From Geobacter sp. UBA6151 (GTDB lineage: Bacteria; Desulfobacterota; Desulfuromonadia; Geobacterales; Pseudopelobacteraceae), in the NCBI GenBank assembly GCA_002423105.1, contig DIUT01000068.1:163-47750 (forward strand): a stretch of DNA of 47,588 nucleotides. The letters run 5' to 3'. This document shows, piece after piece, positions 8,228-16,964 of the stretch. Position 1 is the first letter of the stretch; each line of letters starts with the position of its first letter. The position numbers and the translations under genes are program-made. The notes under the pieces are model-generated. The model was not told the DNA's origin and did no database searches. It saw only the letters and a list, made by a program, of their open reading frames with translations.

Positions 8228-9934
8228 TTAGTCGTCAGCAACGGTAATACGTAAGACTTCCTCCAGCGAAGTAACCCCTTCTTGCAGCTTGGTAAGGGCT
8301 GACTGGCGCATGCTCTTGATACCCAGACGCATGGTTTCACGCTTGATTTCAGCTGTATTGGCGCCGTTCAGAATCAGTTCCCGAATCGGCTCCAGCATCG
8401 GCATGACCTGGTAAAAGCCGACCCGCCCCTTGTAGCCGGTATTATTGCAGACAGAACATCCTCTACCCTTGTAACAGACATAGTCGCCTGCTTCCTCAGG
8501 AGAAACACCGGCGTCAATCAGGGCCTGGACCGGAATATCCTCCTTCTCTTTGCACTCACCGCAGACCCGGCGCCCCAGCCGCTGGGCCGTGATAAGGTTA
8601 ACCGCTGATGCCACCAGGAACGGCTCGATCCCCATGTTCAACAGACGGTTGATGGTGGCCGGAGCATCGTTGGTATGCAGGGTGGAAAGCACCATATGGC
8701 CGGTCAGCGCCGCCTTGACCGCAATTTCGGCCGTCTCAAAATCCCGGATCTCGCCGATCATGATGATATCCGGGTCCTGGCGGAGAAAAGAACGCAGGGC
8801 CGCGGCAAAGTTCAGGCCGATATCCTCATGCATCTGCACCTGGTTGATACCGGCAAAGTTGAACTCGACCGGGTCTTCGGCGGTGGAGATGTTTTCCGTT
8901 ACCTTGTTCAGTTCCGACAGGGCTGAATAGAGTGAGACCGTTTTGCCGGAACCGGTGGGGCCAGTGACCAGCACCATGCCGAACGGCTTGTGAATTTCCC
9001 GCTTGAAGTGGGACAGCGCCTCCACCTCGTAGCCCAGCTTGGTCATGTCCAGTTGCAAGTTGCTCTTGTCCAGCAGACGAAGCACGATTTTTTCACCAAA
9101 CAGCGTCGGCAGGACCGACACCCGATAATCCATATCCTTACCGCCACCTAGCTTGATCTTGATCCGGCCATCCTGGGGCAGCCTGCGTTCGGCAATATCC
9201 AGTTCCGCCATGATCTTGATCCGCGAGGTGATGGCGTTTTTCAGTTTCATGGGAGGCTTCATCACCTCATACAACACGCCATCAATCCGGTAGCGGACCC
9301 GGAAGGTCTTTTCGTAGGGCTCGATATGGATATCGCTGGCTTTTTTCTTGATGGCATCCATCAGAATCAGGTTAACCAGCTTGACGACCGGAGCTTCCTC
9401 GGTGGCCCGTTCCAGTGATGAGACATCCACCTCATCATCGGTATCCACCAGCTCCAGATCCTCCATATCCAGGTTATCCATCACATCGGCCAGGGTGGCG
9501 GACTGGTCATAATATTTATCAATGGCCGCTTTGATATCGGCTTCAGAAGTCACAACCATCTCGACATTGTAGCCGGTCATGAACTTGATATCTTCGATGG
9601 CAAAGAGATTGGAGGGGTCGCAGACCGCGACGATCAGCGTGGCACCGGCCCGGTTGATCGGCACCAGGTGATATTTCTGAGCCACTTCAGCCGGTATGAC
9701 CTTGGTAACAGCGGCTTCGATTTCGTATTCGTTCAGATTTATCGTGGGGATACCGTACTGCCGGGAAAGGAAGGAGATCAGATCCTGCTCGCTGATGATA
9801 CCCTGCTTGATCAGGATGGCGCCGAGCTTGGTCTGCCCTCCGGACATTTTCTGATCCTGAAGAGCCGCAGCCAACTGTTCCCTGGTGATCAGGTTGTTGT
9901 TGACCAGTATGTCTCCCAGACGGCTTGTCTGCAT
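8228..9934 (-). CDS. pilB: Type IV pilus assembly ATPase PilB
   Basis: 568 residues. The N-terminal MshEN/GspE-N domain (LGDILVNNNLITREQLAAAL) is followed by the motor: Walker A GPTGSGKT, Asp box STAEDPVEFN, Walker B IIMIGEIRDFETAE and His box GHMVLSTLHTNDAP. A zinc-binding four-cysteine module is visible: CGEC about 60 residues past the His box, then CSVC in a GRGCSVCNNTGYKGR context. It drives pilin polymerisation. It is the first gene of the pilB-T-C-S-R operon. A TTGACA promoter lies just upstream, overlapping the aroE stop. An AGGAG site (ACAGGAGCC) precedes the ATG. Confidence 0.96.
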   Translation of the reverse strand: MQTSRLGDILVNNNLITREQLAAALQDQKMSGGQTKLGAILIKQGIISEQDLISFLSRQYGIPTINLNEYEIEAAVTKVIPAEVAQKYHLVPINRAGATLIVAVCDPSNLFAIEDIKFMTGYNVEMVVTSEADIKAAIDKYYDQSATLADVMDNLDMEDLELVDTDDEVDVSSLERATEEAPVVKLVNLILMDAIKKKASDIHIEPYEKTFRVRYRIDGVLYEVMKPPMKLKNAITSRIKIMAELDIAERRLPQDGRIKIKLGGGKDMDYRVSVLPTLFGEKIVLRLLDKSNLQLDMTKLGYEVEALSHFKREIHKPFGMVLVTGPTGSGKTVSLYSALSELNKVTENISTAEDPVEFNFAGINQVQMHEDIGLNFAAALRSFLRQDPDIIMIGEIRDFETAEIAVKAALTGHMVLSTLHTNDAPATINRLLNMGIEPFLVASAVNLITAQRLGRRVCGECKEKEDIPVQALIDAGVSPEEAGDYVCYKGRGCSVCNNTGYKGRVGFYQVMPMLEPIRELILNGANTAEIKRETMRLGIKSMRQSALTKLQEGVTSLEEVLRITVADD

Positions 9935-9985
9935 GCAGGCTCCTGTAAAACCGTTTTAGCGGCGATTTTATACCACAATTGCTCG

Positions 9986-10015
9986 ATAGTAACGGTCAGC
10001 TTCCGCCAGTGTCAA
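9986..10015 (-). promoter_or_regulatory. Putative promoter of the pilB operon
   Basis: On the minus strand there is TTGACA (10015-10010), an 18-nt spacer and TACTAT (9991-9986). The -35 box overlaps the last codons of aroE. A second -10-like TATAAA lies about 15 nt further downstream. No sigma-54 type GG-N10-GC element was seen here. Confidence 0.5.
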
Positions 10016-10887
10016 GTCCTATCAAGATGGCGGATCAGCGCATCCCGCATGACATTCTCCGGAGACGGCGTCCCGTTCCAGAGGGCAAACGCCAGTTCGC
10101 CCTGGGCGGCCAGCATGCCCAGACCATTTTCAGCCTGAAACCCTAAAGCACGTGCAGCACTGAGCAAAGGCGTTTCCGGCGGCGCATACACCATATCGTA
10201 TACCTTGGCAGCACTGGGCAAGGATGTAAGGGCAAGCCCGGTAATGTTCTCACCATGCATCCCCAGCGACGTGGCGTTTATCACCAGCTCCTGCCTGCTC
10301 CAGAATGCCGAATCCACTGCATCCGTTTCGATGACAGCGCAATCAACCAGGGGATAGTCCCGCTGAAACAGGGCAATCATTTCCCGCGCTGCGTGAGCGG
10401 TGCGATTCAGGACAGCAACCGAAGCAACCCCGGCACGGCAGAGAGCGGCCAGCGCACCGCGAGCGGCGCCTCCGGCCCCCACCAGCACAACCCTGCATCC
10501 CGCCGGATTGCACCCCAGATCTTTTTTCAGGGAGCTGATCAGACCGTCGCCGTCGGTGTTGTAGCCCACCAGCTTGCCGTTACGGTTCAGCACCACATTG
10601 ACCGCCCCGGCGGCCCGGGCGTTTGGGTCAAGTTCATCAAGCAACGGCATGATCGCGGTTTTATAAGGGATGGTAACGTTGACACCTGCCACCTGCAACG
10701 CCCGGACCCCTTCCACAGCCTGCGGCAATTGTTCCGGCGCAACCGGAAACGGCACGTATCTGGCGTCAATTCCGGCGGCAGAAAAGGCCGCATTCTGCAT
10801 CACCGGCGACAGGGAATGGCACACCGGCCAACCAATAATACCGTACACCCTGCTTGCACCGGTAACCGGGGCTTGTTCGCAGATCAT
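10012..10887 (-). CDS. aroE: Shikimate dehydrogenase
   Basis: Reduces 3-dehydroshikimate to shikimate with NADPH in the aromatic pathway. 291 residues. The substrate-binding N-terminal domain contains GWPVCHSLSPVMQNAAF and GVNVTIPYK, with the catalytic Lys in the latter. GYNTDGDGLISSL and the NADPH-binding VVLVGAGGAARGAL follow. A C-terminal GLGMLAAQGELAF helix closes the fold. The start overlaps the end of the DUF2723 gene by 4 nt. The last part of the gene carries the likely pilB promoter. Other aromatic-pathway pieces (chorismate mutase, DAHP-synthase regulatory domain) lie 6 kb away on the other strand. Confidence 0.96.
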   Translation of the reverse strand: MICEQAPVTGASRVYGIIGWPVCHSLSPVMQNAAFSAAGIDARYVPFPVAPEQLPQAVEGVRALQVAGVNVTIPYKTAIMPLLDELDPNARAAGAVNVVLNRNGKLVGYNTDGDGLISSLKKDLGCNPAGCRVVLVGAGGAARGALAALCRAGVASVAVLNRTAHAAREMIALFQRDYPLVDCAVIETDAVDSAFWSRQELVINATSLGMHGENITGLALTSLPSAAKVYDMVYAPPETPLLSAARALGFQAENGLGMLAAQGELAFALWNGTPSPENVMRDALIRHLDRT

Positions 10888-12758
10888 TTTTGTTTGCTCC
10901 CCTTTTCCTTAATTCCGTAGCGTGCCGCAAGCTGCTGCAGGTTATCCCGCCAGGCCGGCATGATCAACTCGGCACGGCGCAACAGGCTGGCTGTTTCCGA
11001 GACATGCCCGCGCCGCGCCAGATCTTCAGCAGACTGCATCAGACAGTACGCATGAATGATCAATGCCTTGTGGGAGTCCTGATCCGGCTGCCAGCGTTTC
11101 GGATGCAAACGGTGCAGAATGTAGTACTCCCAGATGGCTGGCTCTTCGAGGTTAGACACCAGGTCCGAGCTGGACAGTCCAAAGACGATTCCCTGCTGTA
11201 CCGGCTGCGCTCCGGGCCAATCCAGGGAATAGCGACTGGAAAAATCCACCAGAATCGGACGCTCATTGGCAAGGTTGACGGCCAGGGACCTGAAGACCTT
11301 CTCGGCAGGGGCACCTGGAGTGGGACCGGCATCAAGAAAACTTTTCAGACGCGGCAGTTCCCGCCTATGCCAGGCAAAGGTCAGGTGGGGGATATGGGGC
11401 AGATCAAGGTCTTCCCGCATCCGCTCCACGCCGTGCAGGTACCAGAGGGGAAATGCCCCGCTGTCTCCCCAGGTAAACAGCACCCCCCCCTCCGGCAGGG
11501 TACGCAAGGTATTCAGGGCATAGTCATGGGCAAGATAGTTATCGTGCTGGTCCTGATCTGAAAAATGCAACGCCAATTGAAACAGCGGAATCAACAGGAA
11601 CAAGACCGCCAGCAGCAGACGATGCTGCACACCGTAGGATTCCTGCTGTGCTGCTTTTTTTGCCCCTTCCACAGCCAGCGCAAAAAGCCCCATGGCAATC
11701 ACGACCGCCGACAGGAGATAAAGCGGTGTGTAAAACTCTTCCGTCAGAAAGATGAATTCCGGCAGTGGATTAAAATACCCGGCTATTACCAGCCAGAAAC
11801 AGAGCACCGACACCAGAAAAGCCGCCAGAAACCCTTTCTCTGCCCGCCGACAGGCCCAGATACCGGCTCCCAGCAACACCAGACCGACCCAGCCGAATTC
11901 GTGGATGATATCAAAAGCGCCCAACTGCTTCAGCCACAACATCATATCACGGCTGTGGGGCTCCTCAGGATATCCGCGCCGCAACAGATGCCAGAGAAAG
12001 CGGGACAAGGCGCTGGTGTCCCCCCAACTTTGCATGGCGCCGGCAGCGGCGCGTAACGGCAGATACAGCTGCACGGCCCCCCCGACCACCATACAGGCAG
12101 CTGCCAGCAACCACTCCCGGACCTGACGGATCGATCCCGGTGCTGTGATCAGGATAAAAACCAGCAATCCCGGCAGTAGCAGCACGATTGTCTGGTGGGC
12201 GCCAGTGGCCAGACCAGACAGAAAAGCAGCGGCATACCACCATGCAGGCTCCTCTGCGCCCTGACGGACACGCTCACGCCATTTGAGCAGCAGCAAAAAA
12301 ATAACCGCTGTCATGAAGGCCAGCAGCGGGTAAGGCTTGTCGTGATTGGTCTGTAGCCAGAGCCGTGGCGTGGTTGCAAGAATAAGACTACCGGACAGGG
12401 CAGCCATACGGACCGCAAAGGCAGAAAATGCCTCATCGGCACAAAACACCATCTCCTTCAGCAGGGTATGGAGCAGGTAATAGCAACCAAGACAGGCAAG
12501 GGCGGCTGAAACAGCGGTGCCCAGGTTGACCCTGAAGGCCACGTTGCCGAAGGGCAGCCAGGTAAACGGCTTCAGGTAGAGTAAATATAACGGATAGCCT
12601 GGAGAGTGGGCTGACCCCAGATACCAGGTGGCGGTAACGAACTCGCCGCTATCGTAAAAGGTAACTGACGGCGCCAAGGTCATCAGATACAACGTACAGG
12701 GCAGGACAAACGCGGCAACTGCCCAGGGATCAAGGTATTCTTTCAATGAAAATTTCAT
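10884..12758 (-). CDS. DUF2723 family multi-pass membrane protein
   Basis: 624 residues. The N-terminal half carries many membrane segments, starting WAVAAFVLPCTLYLMTLAPS. It contains the family hallmark stretch TFYDSGEFVTATWYLGSAHS followed by PGYPLYLL, resembling GT-C glycosyltransferases in which an Asp/Glu in the first periplasmic loop is catalytic. The C-terminal ~200 residues are soluble (for example LFTWGDSGAFPLWYLHGVER) and presumably periplasmic. DUF2723 proteins are thought to be lipid-linked-sugar glycosyltransferases, but the substrate is unknown. It overlaps both the flippase-like gene upstream and aroE downstream by 4 nt, so the set is one translationally coupled operon. Confidence 0.85.
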   Translation of the reverse strand: MKFSLKEYLDPWAVAAFVLPCTLYLMTLAPSVTFYDSGEFVTATWYLGSAHSPGYPLYLLYLKPFTWLPFGNVAFRVNLGTAVSAALACLGCYYLLHTLLKEMVFCADEAFSAFAVRMAALSGSLILATTPRLWLQTNHDKPYPLLAFMTAVIFLLLLKWRERVRQGAEEPAWWYAAAFLSGLATGAHQTIVLLLPGLLVFILITAPGSIRQVREWLLAAACMVVGGAVQLYLPLRAAAGAMQSWGDTSALSRFLWHLLRRGYPEEPHSRDMMLWLKQLGAFDIIHEFGWVGLVLLGAGIWACRRAEKGFLAAFLVSVLCFWLVIAGYFNPLPEFIFLTEEFYTPLYLLSAVVIAMGLFALAVEGAKKAAQQESYGVQHRLLLAVLFLLIPLFQLALHFSDQDQHDNYLAHDYALNTLRTLPEGGVLFTWGDSGAFPLWYLHGVERMREDLDLPHIPHLTFAWHRRELPRLKSFLDAGPTPGAPAEKVFRSLAVNLANERPILVDFSSRYSLDWPGAQPVQQGIVFGLSSSDLVSNLEEPAIWEYYILHRLHPKRWQPDQDSHKALIIHAYCLMQSAEDLARRGHVSETASLLRRAELIMPAWRDNLQQLAARYGIKEKGSKQK

Positions 12759-13774
12759 GGCGCCAACTGCTCCGTTTCAGCCTGCTGCCGCACCCTCGCC
12801 AACGAGATGCCACCGGCCCAAAGATGGTACAGCCCGGCCAGGATAACCGGAAAGAAACCGATGCCGTGAATCACCAGGGCGATGGCCGCCGCCTGGGTGG
12901 GCTGGATACCGAAAGCGGCAAGCCCGGTATAGCAGGCAAGGTGATAGGTGCCGATATAGCCGGGAGCTGCCGGCACCATCACGGCAAACACCAGGAGCAC
13001 CATGATGAAAAAGGAAGCGCTCAGGGGCAGATGAATGCCGAACCCCAGCAACACCAGATGAATCGGCAGGGTGGCGGTCAGCCAGATACAACAGGAACTG
13101 ACAACCAGCATCAGCAGATGTTCCGGTCTTTTCGGCAGATGCAGGCCATGCAGAAAGGAACCGGACAGGGTGATCGCCTTTTCGGAAAGGATTGCCGGAA
13201 ACGGCTTCAGCACTCTGCCCATCAGCGACAGGGTTGCCACCGGCCGTCGCTTCAGCAGCAGCAAAAAAACTATGGCCAAAGCATATACCAGCACCATTGT
13301 TGCGCCGCCCCCTTTCAGAAGCGCTGTGGTCTGCTCCATGCCGGGCGGCAGCCGCAGGGTGAGCAATACCAGAACCAGTATCACCATGACGCTGAAGCCA
13401 TCAAAGAGCCGGTCAATCACCAGCGAAGCAAAGACTGACGCCACCTTCAAACGTTCCCGCTCCGCCAGCACCCAGGCCCGGATGAATTCACCAAGGCGGG
13501 CCGGAAAGAGATTGTTGGCCATATAGCCGATGATAACCGCCGGATACAGCGAACCAAGCGCCAGGGGACGCTCATGGATCAGCAGATAGCGCCAGCGCAC
13601 TGCCCGCAGCCAGAAGCTGGCGAACGTCGAAAGTATGGCCGCCACCAGATAGCCGGGATGTACTCCGGCAAGAGAATCAAGCAACTGGCGGCCGTCAATC
13701 TTGCGCAGCACCAGCACCAGAAACAGCAGACTAACCGCCATACCAACCCAGAGCATGAGACGGGAGTGCTTCAA
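12755..13774 (-). CDS. UPF0104 / lysylphosphatidylglycerol synthase TM-region family (flippase-like) protein
   Basis: About 339 residues with roughly eight membrane helices (LMLWVGMAVSLLFLVLVL; LVAAILSTFASFWLRAVRW). The RAVRW segment followed by a glycine-rich cytoplasmic edge and the NNLFPARLGEFIRAW motif are hallmarks of the MprF-N/AglD-like family. These proteins are linked to lipid or polyprenol-sugar translocation. I chose a TTG start that overlaps the ribF stop (TTGA), with GAGG 8 nt upstream. The frame is open to 13819, where a GTG could give 354 residues. Pairing with the DUF2723 gene suggests a joint role in an envelope glycolipid or glycan, which is inference. Confidence 0.8.
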   Translation of the reverse strand: MKHSRLMLWVGMAVSLLFLVLVLRKIDGRQLLDSLAGVHPGYLVAAILSTFASFWLRAVRWRYLLIHERPLALGSLYPAVIIGYMANNLFPARLGEFIRAWVLAERERLKVASVFASLVIDRLFDGFSVMVILVLVLLTLRLPPGMEQTTALLKGGGATMVLVYALAIVFLLLLKRRPVATLSLMGRVLKPFPAILSEKAITLSGSFLHGLHLPKRPEHLLMLVVSSCCIWLTATLPIHLVLLGFGIHLPLSASFFIMVLLVFAVMVPAAPGYIGTYHLACYTGLAAFGIQPTQAAAIALVIHGIGFFPVILAGLYHLWAGGISLARVRQQAETEQLAP

Positions 13775-14718
13775 AGGCTGGTCCTCACCGGCAAACCGGC
13801 TGACAGTATGCTGCGGCACTGCTCAACATCACGTGTTATTTGCGCCATCAGCTGCCCGGCATCGGAGAAGCGGGCAATATCGCGCAGCCGCTCCGCAAAG
13901 TGCACCACAATCTCTTGAGCATACAGATCGTCAAAAAAATCGAAGAGGAATGCTTCAATGGTATGTTCACCCCCTTCAAAGGTGGGGTTGGTGCCGATAC
14001 TGCACGCCCCCTGATGCAACTCTCCCTTTGCCTCAACCCAGACGGCATAGACGCCGTCAGCAGGTATCAGTTCGTTGTCCGTCATCATATTGGCTGTAGG
14101 AAAGCCGAGCGAGCGGCCAATCATCCTGCCTTTGACCACCTGTCCCACAATCCGGTGGCAACGGCCGAGCATCGCAATCACGTCGGCCACGGCCCCCTGC
14201 CCGATCAGACGCCGCACTGCGCTGCTGCTGAAGAGCAGCTCGGCATCCCCCACCGGGTCAAGGGCGATCAGATCAAAACCCAGTTCTCTGCCCAGGCGAC
14301 CAAGTAGCGCCTCATTGCCTTCACGCCCCCTGCCAAAGGCGTAATCGTGGCCGATCACCAGTGAGCGCACTCCCAGGCAGCGACAGAGGACCGTACGTAC
14401 AAACTCCTCAGCCGAGGTTGTGGCAAAGGAACGGGTAAAGGGAATGACCAGCAGCAGGTCTATGTCACTTTCGGCAATCAGAGCCCGTTTCTGCCTTTGG
14501 GTGGTGATCAGCCGCGGTGCACGGTCTGGATCAAGAATTTTCAGGGGGTGGGGATCAAAAGTAAGCACAACGGCAGGCACCGACAACAGGTCTGCCTGAC
14601 GCCGCACCTGGGCAAAAACCTCGCGGTGCCCCCGGTGGACGCCGTCAAAATTGCCGATGGTCACCACGGAGCGGCTGACAATGGATCGGCTGAAATCATC
14701 GGTGATTACGGTCTGCAT
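13771..14718 (-). CDS. ribF: Bifunctional riboflavin kinase / FAD synthetase
   Basis: Converts riboflavin to FMN and then FAD. About 315 residues. The N-terminal nucleotidyltransferase domain has TIGNFDGVHRGHREVF and the VIGHDYAFGRGREGN segment. The C-terminal kinase domain has GRSLGFPTANM and a TNPTFEGGEHTIEAFLFDF region. I prefer the ATG at 14718 (MQTVITDD), because the family normally starts close to this point; an in-frame ATG at 14736 is possible. It heads the ribF / flippase-like / DUF2723 / aroE unit. Its putative promoter overlaps that of nadB head to head. Confidence 0.95.
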   Translation of the reverse strand: MQTVITDDFSRSIVSRSVVTIGNFDGVHRGHREVFAQVRRQADLLSVPAVVLTFDPHPLKILDPDRAPRLITTQRQKRALIAESDIDLLLVIPFTRSFATTSAEEFVRTVLCRCLGVRSLVIGHDYAFGRGREGNEALLGRLGRELGFDLIALDPVGDAELLFSSSAVRRLIGQGAVADVIAMLGRCHRIVGQVVKGRMIGRSLGFPTANMMTDNELIPADGVYAVWVEAKGELHQGACSIGTNPTFEGGEHTIEAFLFDFFDDLYAQEIVVHFAERLRDIARFSDAGQLMAQITRDVEQCRSILSAGLPVRTSL

Positions 14719-14744
14719 GGCCAGCTTATATGGCATAAATTCTT

Positions 14745-14773
14745 GTTACACACAACCCTTCATCCCTTGACAA
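14745..14773 (-). promoter_or_regulatory. Putative ribF promoter
   Basis: On the minus strand there is TTGTCA (14773-14768), a 17-nt spacer and TGTAAC (14750-14745). The -35 box shares bases with the -35 box of the divergent nadB promoter, so the two polymerase sites would compete. Confidence 0.4.
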
Positions 14774-14795
14774 ACTCCTGAGCGGGATTGATAAT
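14767..14795 (+). promoter_or_regulatory. Sigma-70-type promoter of the nadB unit
   Basis: TTGACA at 14767-14772, a 17-nt spacer and GATAAT at 14790-14795 lie about 44 nt before the nadB ATG. It probably drives nadB, chorismate mutase, the DAHP-synthase-like domain and the DUF3187 gene. Confidence 0.7.
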
Positions 14796-14838
14796 CACCC
14801 GTCGGACTGCAATAAAAAGGTCCCGCCTGGAGTTTCCC

Positions 14839-16446
14839 ATGACCGTTGAAAGTGATTTTCTGGTAATCGGCAGCGGTATTGCCGGTCTTTCCTTTGCCTT
14901 GCAGGCGGCAGCCCATGGCCGTGTCGCCATTGTCACCAAGCGGGAGGTTGCCGAATCTGCCACCCGCTACGCCCAGGGCGGCATCGCCTCGGTCTTTTCC
15001 GCCGAGGATTCCTTTGACGCGCATATTGAAGACACCCTGACCGCCGGCGCCGGAATCTGTCATGAAGATGTGGTGCGCATGGTGGTGGAGGAAGGCCCCC
15101 AGACCATCCGCAACCTGATCGAATGGGGGGTAAAGTTCACCACCACCACGGCGGGCGATGCCTACGACCTGACCCGCGAAGGTGGACACAGCGCCCGCAG
15201 AATCCTGCACGCCGAGGATATTACCGGCCGGGAAATCGAGCGTGCGCTAGTGGAAGCGGCGCGCCAGAATCCCAATATCCAGCTGTTTGAACACCACATT
15301 GCCATTGATCTGATCACCAGCGCCAAACTGGCCCGCCAGCCGCTGTCGGACAACAGTTGTCTGGGGGCCTACGTGCTGGACATTCGCGGAGACAGGGTGC
15401 TGACCTTTGCGACAGGGGCCACGGTACTGGCCAGCGGTGGAGCCGGCAAGGTGTATCTGTACACCTGCAACCCTGATGTCGCCTCCGGCGACGGCGTGGC
15501 CATGGCCTACCGGGCAGGGGCCACCATCGCTAATATGGAGTTCATGCAGTTCCACCCCACCACGCTGTTCCACCCCAACGCCAAATCGTTCCTGATCTCC
15601 GAAGCAGTGCGGGGCGAAGGGGCGATCCTGCGTCGCCGCGACGGAACCGCCTTCATGGAAAAGTACCACCACTTGAAGGATCTGGCCCCCCGCGATATTG
15701 TGGCCCGTGCCATTGATAACGAGATGAAGACTTACGGCGATGACTGCGTCTACCTGGACATCACCCATGAACCGGCAGACTTTGTGCGCAGCCGATTCCC
15801 CAACATCTATCAGACTTGCATGGAATACGGCCTGGACATGACCAAGGAGTGGCTGCCGGTTGTTCCTGCCGCCCATTATCTCTGTGGTGGCATTCAGGTA
15901 AACAGCGACGCCCAAACCGATCTGTCCGGGCTCTACGCCATTGGAGAAGCGGCCTTTACCGGCCTGCACGGCGGCAACCGCCTGGCCAGCAATTCGCTGC
16001 TGGAAGCAGCGGTCTATGCCGGACGGGCGGCAAAGCACGCTATTGCCGTCCTGCCGTTGCGTCCCCCTGCTGACAGAAGCAGTATCTGCGAATGGGATTC
16101 CGGCACCGCCACCAACAGTGACGAGATGGTGGTGGTTTCTCAGAACTGGGATGAAATCCGGCGCTTCATGTGGAACTATGTGGGCATCGTCCGCTCCACC
16201 AAACGCCTGGAGCGGGCACTGCGCCGCATCCAGTTGATTCAGGATGAGATCGAGGAATATTACTGGAACTTTATCATCACCTCGGACCTGATCGAACTGC
16301 GCAACCTGGTCACCGTTGCCAAACTGATCGTGCGTTGCGCCCAAAAACGCAAGGAATCCAGAGGACTGCACTACACTATCGACTACCCGGAGCGGGATGA
16401 CGCCAACTTCAAACGGGATACCATTATCAGGAAATCGTTTTCCTAG
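14839..16446 (+). CDS. nadB: L-aspartate oxidase
   Basis: FAD enzyme oxidising aspartate to iminoaspartate, the first step of de novo NAD synthesis. About 535 residues. It has an N-terminal Rossmann motif (VIGSGIAGLSFALQA), the RYAQGGIASVF segment, the catalytic region HSARRILHAEDITGREI, and the late FAD motif HGGNRLASNSLLEA. The helical C-terminal domain includes the VGIVRSTKRLERAL stretch. It starts at MTVESDF, with GGAG 8 nt upstream. An in-frame ATG at 14788 overlaps the promoter and is rejected. The next gene begins 8 nt after the stop. Confidence 0.97.
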   Translation: MTVESDFLVIGSGIAGLSFALQAAAHGRVAIVTKREVAESATRYAQGGIASVFSAEDSFDAHIEDTLTAGAGICHEDVVRMVVEEGPQTIRNLIEWGVKFTTTTAGDAYDLTREGGHSARRILHAEDITGREIERALVEAARQNPNIQLFEHHIAIDLITSAKLARQPLSDNSCLGAYVLDIRGDRVLTFATGATVLASGGAGKVYLYTCNPDVASGDGVAMAYRAGATIANMEFMQFHPTTLFHPNAKSFLISEAVRGEGAILRRRDGTAFMEKYHHLKDLAPRDIVARAIDNEMKTYGDDCVYLDITHEPADFVRSRFPNIYQTCMEYGLDMTKEWLPVVPAAHYLCGGIQVNSDAQTDLSGLYAIGEAAFTGLHGGNRLASNSLLEAAVYAGRAAKHAIAVLPLRPPADRSSICEWDSGTATNSDEMVVVSQNWDEIRRFMWNYVGIVRSTKRLERALRRIQLIQDEIEEYYWNFIITSDLIELRNLVTVAKLIVRCAQKRKESRGLHYTIDYPERDDANFKRDTIIRKSFS

Positions 16447-16454
16447 AGGCCACC

Positions 16455-16748
16455 ATGGATATTGCAGACCTACGCAAACGGATAGACCTGCTGGACGACG
16501 TCCTGCTCCGCATTTTCAACGAACGAGCACGTCTGGCCCTGGAAATCGGCCACTGCAAAAAGGATTTGGGGCTCCCGGTGTTTGACCCGTCCCGCGAGAA
16601 AAATATCTTTATCCGCATGAAATCCGACAATCCCGGCCCCTTGGATGATGGCGCCATCGTCAGGCTGTTCGAACGGGTGATCGATGAATCACGCCGACTG
16701 GAGCGGATCATGACACAACCGGAACAGGAGGACGGATCACAGCCATGA
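16455..16748 (+). CDS. Monofunctional AroQ-type chorismate mutase
   Basis: Converts chorismate to prephenate. 97 residues, the size of a single all-helical AroQ domain. Active-site positions of the E. coli domain are recognisable: Arg about residue 9 (LRKRIDLLDD), Arg about 26 (NERARLALEIG), Lys 35/36, Asp 44, Arg 47 and Glu 48 (VFDPSREKNI). The domain is not fused to prephenate dehydratase or DAHP synthase. Its stop overlaps by 4 nt with the start of a free DAHP-synthase regulatory domain, which implies stoichiometric expression of the two. It is preceded 8 nt upstream by nadB. Confidence 0.9.
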   Translation: MDIADLRKRIDLLDDVLLRIFNERARLALEIGHCKKDLGLPVFDPSREKNIFIRMKSDNPGPLDDGAIVRLFERVIDESRRLERIMTQPEQEDGSQP

Positions 16749-16954
16749 TCATTATCATGAAGAAAAACAGCCCCGAAGACTCCCTGGATCATGTCAAGGA
16801 GTACCTGATCAGCCGCAACTTCGATATCCATCAGTCCACCGGTGCCAACCGCACCATCATTGGTGTTATCGGCGACACGAATACCCTTGATGATGACCGG
16901 ATTGCCGCTCTGCCCGATGTGCACCAGGTGGTGCGGATCAAACCGGAGGAATAG
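16745..16954 (+). CDS. Free-standing DAHP-synthase ferredoxin-like regulatory domain
   Basis: 69 residues. It matches the small N-terminal ferredoxin-like domain that Thermotoga-type DAHP synthases carry in front of the barrel (MIIIMKKNSPEDSLDHVKE, then TIIGVIGDTNTLDD and HQVVRIKPEE). In those enzymes the domain binds Tyr/Phe and closes the active site. Here a clean stop follows VRIKPEE, then a new ribosome site and an unrelated gene, so the catalytic barrel is absent rather than frameshifted. It is coupled by 4 nt to the chorismate mutase. A role as a separate allosteric subunit for the mutase, or for a DAHP synthase encoded elsewhere, is inference. Confidence 0.75.
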   Translation: MIIIMKKNSPEDSLDHVKEYLISRNFDIHQSTGANRTIIGVIGDTNTLDDDRIAALPDVHQVVRIKPEE

Positions 16955-16964
16955 GAGACTATCT

